From NCBI GenBank assembly GCA_011049385.1, contig DSBX01000140.1, positions 1-7,287 of the forward strand: 7,287 bases of DNA, read 5' to 3'. The notes under the pieces are model-generated. The model had not been told where the DNA came from. It did no database searches and was given only the letters and a program-made list of their open reading frames with translations. The position numbers and the translations under genes are program-made. Positions within the stretch are counted from its first letter, which is position 1. The number at the start of each line of letters is the position of its first letter. Below, in pieces: positions 4,655-7,287 of this stretch. Source of the stretch: Caldifarciminota bacterium. GTDB lineage: Bacteria; Hydrothermota; Tepidihabitantia; Tepidihabitantales; Tepidihabitantaceae.

Positions 4655-5134
4655 TTATCCGAGCTTGATGCCCATCAGGGCGAATATCGTCACGAGCAAT
4701 CCGAGCACCGCGTAGGTCTCGACCATCGCCGCGAAGATGACCGCCTTGGTGCCTTCGCCCGCCCTTCGGGCGACCAGTTCGATGCCCGAGGCGCAGGCCC
4801 GGCCCTGCCAGATGCCGGAAGCAAGCCCGGCAAAGCCGACCGGCAGGCAGGCCGCGAACATCTGCAGGCCCTGACCGAAGGTTATCGGGTTGACCTGCCC
4901 GAGCAGGCCGAGCTGCATTATCGCCAGGAACGCGCCCAGGAAGCCGTAGAAGCCCTGGGTGCCGGGCAGGGCGACGAGGATGAAGACGTTGCCGAACTTC
5001 TTGGGGTCTTCGGCGAGGACGCCGTTCGCGACCTGGGCCGCGGTGCCGATACCCACCGCCGAACCGATGCCCGCGGTTATCGCGGCGATGACCGCGCCCG
5101 CTATCGCCAGTGCCAGTCCAATCGGGTCAACCAC
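4655..5134 (-). CDS. ntpK: V/A-type ATPase subunit K (c-ring proteolipid), probably Na+-binding
   Basis: This protein forms the rotating membrane ring that carries ions past subunit I. It has 159 residues and two tandem hairpins, hence four membrane helices: SGIGSA-like AGIGSAVGIG near 21-30 and LPGTQGFYGF at 56-65 in the first half, then LASGIWQGRACASGIE at 104-119 and AAMVETYAVLGLL at 135-147 in the second. Only the second half has the ion-binding acid (Glu139); the equivalent in the first half is Gln60, as in Enterococcus hirae NtpK. Leu56, Thr59, Gln60, Gln110 and Glu139 correspond to the E. hirae Na+ ligands L61, T64, Q65, Q110 and E139, so sodium coupling is predicted. The start is a GTG at 5134 behind an excellent AAAGGAGG site that overlaps the stop of subunit I. 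Confidence 0.96.
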   Translation of the reverse strand: MVDPIGLALAIAGAVIAAITAGIGSAVGIGTAAQVANGVLAEDPKKFGNVFILVALPGTQGFYGFLGAFLAIMQLGLLGQVNPITFGQGLQMFAACLPVGFAGLASGIWQGRACASGIELVARRAGEGTKAVIFAAMVETYAVLGLLVTIFALMGIKLG

Positions 5135-5140
5135 TGATGT

Positions 5141-5148
5141 CCTCCTTT
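5141..5148 (-). promoter_or_regulatory. Strong Shine-Dalgarno site of ntpK
   Basis: On the - strand AAAGGAGG overlaps the TAA stop of subunit I and ends 6 nt before the GTG start of ntpK. It is the best ribosome site in the window, confirms the non-ATG start, and fits the need for many K copies per enzyme. Confidence 0.85.
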
Positions 5149-7287
5149 ATTTCACCGTAACGTAACGATTCTCTTCGCGGAACGGCCGGAACGGCTCACC
5201 CCCGCCGGTGTAGAAACGGGGAAAGAACTCGACGTAGTTCAGGCGCAGGGTGTGCACGAAGGCGCCGAGCACGTTCACCGCCAGGTTGTAGGCGTGGCCG
5301 AGCACGAGCGCGACCAGCGCCAACACGATGCCGAGCACCGGGATGCCGGTCACCATCCAGGCCACGGTGTTGATGGCCATCGCAATGCCGCCGGTCACCA
5401 TTCCCAGCGCCATTATCCTGATGTAGCTGAGCACGACCCCGACGTACGAGGTCATGCCGTAGAGCGCGTACCCGCCCCAGGCCAGCTTGCCCGCCACCCG
5501 GCGGCCCGCCGGCACCGAGAGAAAGAACACCGGCCCGACCAGCGCCGGCACGAACCAGGGCAGAAGCCCGCCAAGGTAGGCACCGAGCGCGGCCAAGCCG
5601 GCCCCGGCCAGCACCCACGGCACCGCCCCGCGTCCGCGGTCCCGGGCCAGCGCGTACAGGTACTGCGCGTAGAGCCCGCCGAAGGCGGCCAGCGCCGCCC
5701 ACTTGACCGGCCGGAACGAGTCCGGCAGGCCGCCCAGCCGGGCCGCAAACGCAACCAGCGCCAGCCCGATGAGCGCGAACCACAGTACCTGGCCGGGCAT
5801 TGTCACCCGCTCCCGCTGGCTGAAGGCGATGATGGCCGCGACCGAAGCCAGCACCGCCACGAGCAACAGGTTCGCGGTCCAGCCCGGTATCCGGCCGCCC
5901 AGGATCACCAGCGCGGCCAGCCCGTTCAGCCCGAGGAACCACGGTAACTGGCCGAACAGGGCACTGCCGACCCGGCGCCGGCGCAGTTCGTCCACGATCT
6001 CGAAAGACATCCCGAACATCAGGTGCGTATAGCCCATCCCGAGCGAGAGCAGGAAGAACGGCATCGGGTCTTCGAGCGGGTTGAACCACATCAGCCTGTC
6101 CCGGAACCCGAGCAGGGGCTGGAACCCGAGCTTGTCCGGCAGGTCGCCGAACCAGCCGCCGACCAACGCGCCGGCGACAATCGTGAACAGGCCGCCGATG
6201 AGCAACATCCCGAGCAGTTTGTTGCCCGCGCCCATCCGCTTCATCAGCAGGGCCGCGAGCACCACCAGCGCGATGCCGTAGCCTGCGTCGGTCAGGCAGA
6301 AACCGAAGAAGACGACGAAGAAGGGCGCGAGCCACGGGGTCGGGTCCGCCTCCTCCGGCCTGGGCATGCTGTAGAGGTCGAGCACCAGTTCGAAGGGCCG
6401 GAACAGCTTGCGGTTGATGAGCGACACCGGCGGTTCCTCGTCCGGCTCCGACGCCTGCCGCGCCAGCGCCGCGGCGCCGGTCTCCTCGACCAGCCGTTCG
6501 AGGTCGGCAAGCTCCCGCTCCCGCACCCAGCCCGAAAGCAGGACGACCGTCTCGGTCCGCTCCAGCCCGGCCGCGGTCTCGGCCCGGCCGCGGGCGTTGA
6601 GCACGCTGTCCGCCACCGCCTTCAGGCTCGGCAGTTCCCGGACCAGTTCCCCGAGCCGGGCCTCAATCTCGCCGCGCCGAGTCGCTATGGCCCTCCGCCC
6701 GTCCTCGATTGCGGCCAGCGCCTCGGCCGGCCTGCTCTCGACGTCGCGCAGGTCCACCGCCTCAAAGCCGGTGCCGCCGAGCAGTTGAGACACCTCCACC
6801 TGTTCCGCGCGCAGGCAGACGACCAGTGCCGCCAGCCCGGCCTCGCCCCGGCCGACCGGCTCGACCGCGCCGCACCTTTCGGCCAGCGCCGCACGCGCCT
6901 GCTCGAAACCGGCCTCCTCGGCGAACAGGCCGGTCAGGACCGCGACCGTATCCGCCTCCCGGAATCGCGCCGGCACCGCGTCAAGTGCGGCCCAGGGCGA
7001 CAGGCGCCGTGCATCGGCGTCGAACCCGCGCTCGCGGTTGGTCAGCTCGTCCAGCTCCCGACCCAGCGCCCGGACCTCTTCCAGCCGCTCCTCGGGCCGG
7101 TAATGCCGCACCGTCGCGTCGAACTCGGACCGGGTCATCGCCACGCCCGAACCGCCCAGCACACCGGCCTTGCGGCCGGACCGGGCCTCGAGCAGTTCTA
7201 TCGCTTCTTCCAGCCGGCCGAGTTCGCGTTCGGCGCCGCCGGCCGCCTTCGGCTCGACCTCGTCACTGCCGGTGATGTGGAACACAC
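5147..7287 (-). CDS. ntpI: V/A-type ATPase subunit I (a subunit), 5' end missing
   Basis: Subunit I is the membrane stator that forms the two ion half-channels beside the c-ring. The visible part is 712 residues from a GTG at 7285, but that start reads as internal. FHITGSDEVE matches the end of the first conserved strand and helix of the family, so about 20-30 N-terminal residues lie beyond the window. Residues 1-310 form the cytosolic, helical and charged domain. The membrane part opens with EADPTPWLAPFFVVFFGFCLTDAGYG at about 312-337. The essential Arg is Arg623 in LSYIRIMALGM. The family-typical end GHAYNLAVNVLGAFVHTLRLNYVEFFPRFYTGGGEPFRPF spans about 663-702. The membrane domain (about 395 residues) is longer than I expect for this family (about 330), with extra hydrophobic stretches around 470-590. 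It is separated from ntpK by 12 nt. Confidence 0.95.
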   Translation of the reverse strand, partial: VFHITGSDEVEPKAAGGAERELGRLEEAIELLEARSGRKAGVLGGSGVAMTRSEFDATVRHYRPEERLEEVRALGRELDELTNRERGFDADARRLSPWAALDAVPARFREADTVAVLTGLFAEEAGFEQARAALAERCGAVEPVGRGEAGLAALVVCLRAEQVEVSQLLGGTGFEAVDLRDVESRPAEALAAIEDGRRAIATRRGEIEARLGELVRELPSLKAVADSVLNARGRAETAAGLERTETVVLLSGWVRERELADLERLVEETGAAALARQASEPDEEPPVSLINRKLFRPFELVLDLYSMPRPEEADPTPWLAPFFVVFFGFCLTDAGYGIALVVLAALLMKRMGAGNKLLGMLLIGGLFTIVAGALVGGWFGDLPDKLGFQPLLGFRDRLMWFNPLEDPMPFFLLSLGMGYTHLMFGMSFEIVDELRRRRVGSALFGQLPWFLGLNGLAALVILGGRIPGWTANLLLVAVLASVAAIIAFSQRERVTMPGQVLWFALIGLALVAFAARLGGLPDSFRPVKWAALAAFGGLYAQYLYALARDRGRGAVPWVLAGAGLAALGAYLGGLLPWFVPALVGPVFFLSVPAGRRVAGKLAWGGYALYGMTSYVGVVLSYIRIMALGMVTGGIAMAINTVAWMVTGIPVLGIVLALVALVLGHAYNLAVNVLGAFVHTLRLNYVEFFPRFYTGGGEPFRPFREENRYVTVK

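Noticed and set aside
3815..5137. 440-residue + strand open frame opposite ntpE and ntpK
   Set aside because: It is antisense to two unmistakable ATPase genes, and its composition is typical of a complementary-strand shadow in C-rich codons.
6709..7275. 188-residue + strand Arg/Pro-rich open frame opposite ntpI
   Set aside because: It is the expected shadow of Ala/Arg/Glu-rich codons in the cytosolic domain of subunit I.

Overview
The window comes from a bacterium with high G+C and strongly C/G-biased third codon positions. Bacterial origin follows from a ribosome recycling factor next to undecaprenyl diphosphate synthase and CDP-diglyceride synthase. The ATPase is of the V/A type and one gene belongs to a family I associate mainly with archaea (UPF0282/COG2248). 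That points to an uncultivated, deep-branching or candidate-phylum lineage, possibly an FCB-adjacent group such as WOR-3. This placement is a guess from gene content and repeat style; I cannot confirm it from one window.

Left arm, + strand (1-3100): a compact run frr (5' end off the window) - uppS - cdsA - UPF0282 metallo-beta-lactamase-fold hydrolase. Spacing tightens along the run: 45 nt, then 7 nt, then a 4-nt stop/start overlap, so uppS, cdsA and the hydrolase are probably translated in a coupled way. UppS makes the C55 lipid carrier for wall glycans. CdsA makes CDP-diacylglycerol for phospholipids. RRF recycles ribosomes. The hydrolase occupies the place where dxr and rseP often follow cdsA; its substrate is unknown.

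Middle (3101-4093): a sigma70-like promoter with a small dyad in its spacer leads to a small basic + strand gene. That gene encodes two copies of a NUMOD-like helical motif with no visible nuclease domain. It is followed by a gene-poor convergent intergenic stretch of about 400 bases, a mosaic of short repeats: a 12-bp palindrome, nine imperfect 12-bp tandem units, a REP-like hairpin, a CACAGAG doublet, and a 28-bp direct repeat flanking a short dispersed-type element.

Right arm, - strand (7287-4094): three genes of a V/A-type ATPase in the order I (5' end off the window) - K - E. They are the membrane stator/ion-channel subunit, the duplicated c-ring proteolipid and the peripheral stalk. K carries the full set of Na+-coordinating residues known from Enterococcus hirae NtpK, so a sodium-coupled rotary enzyme is predicted. 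The cluster stops after E at the repeat-rich gap; the catalytic subunits A, B and D must lie upstream (beyond 7287) or elsewhere.
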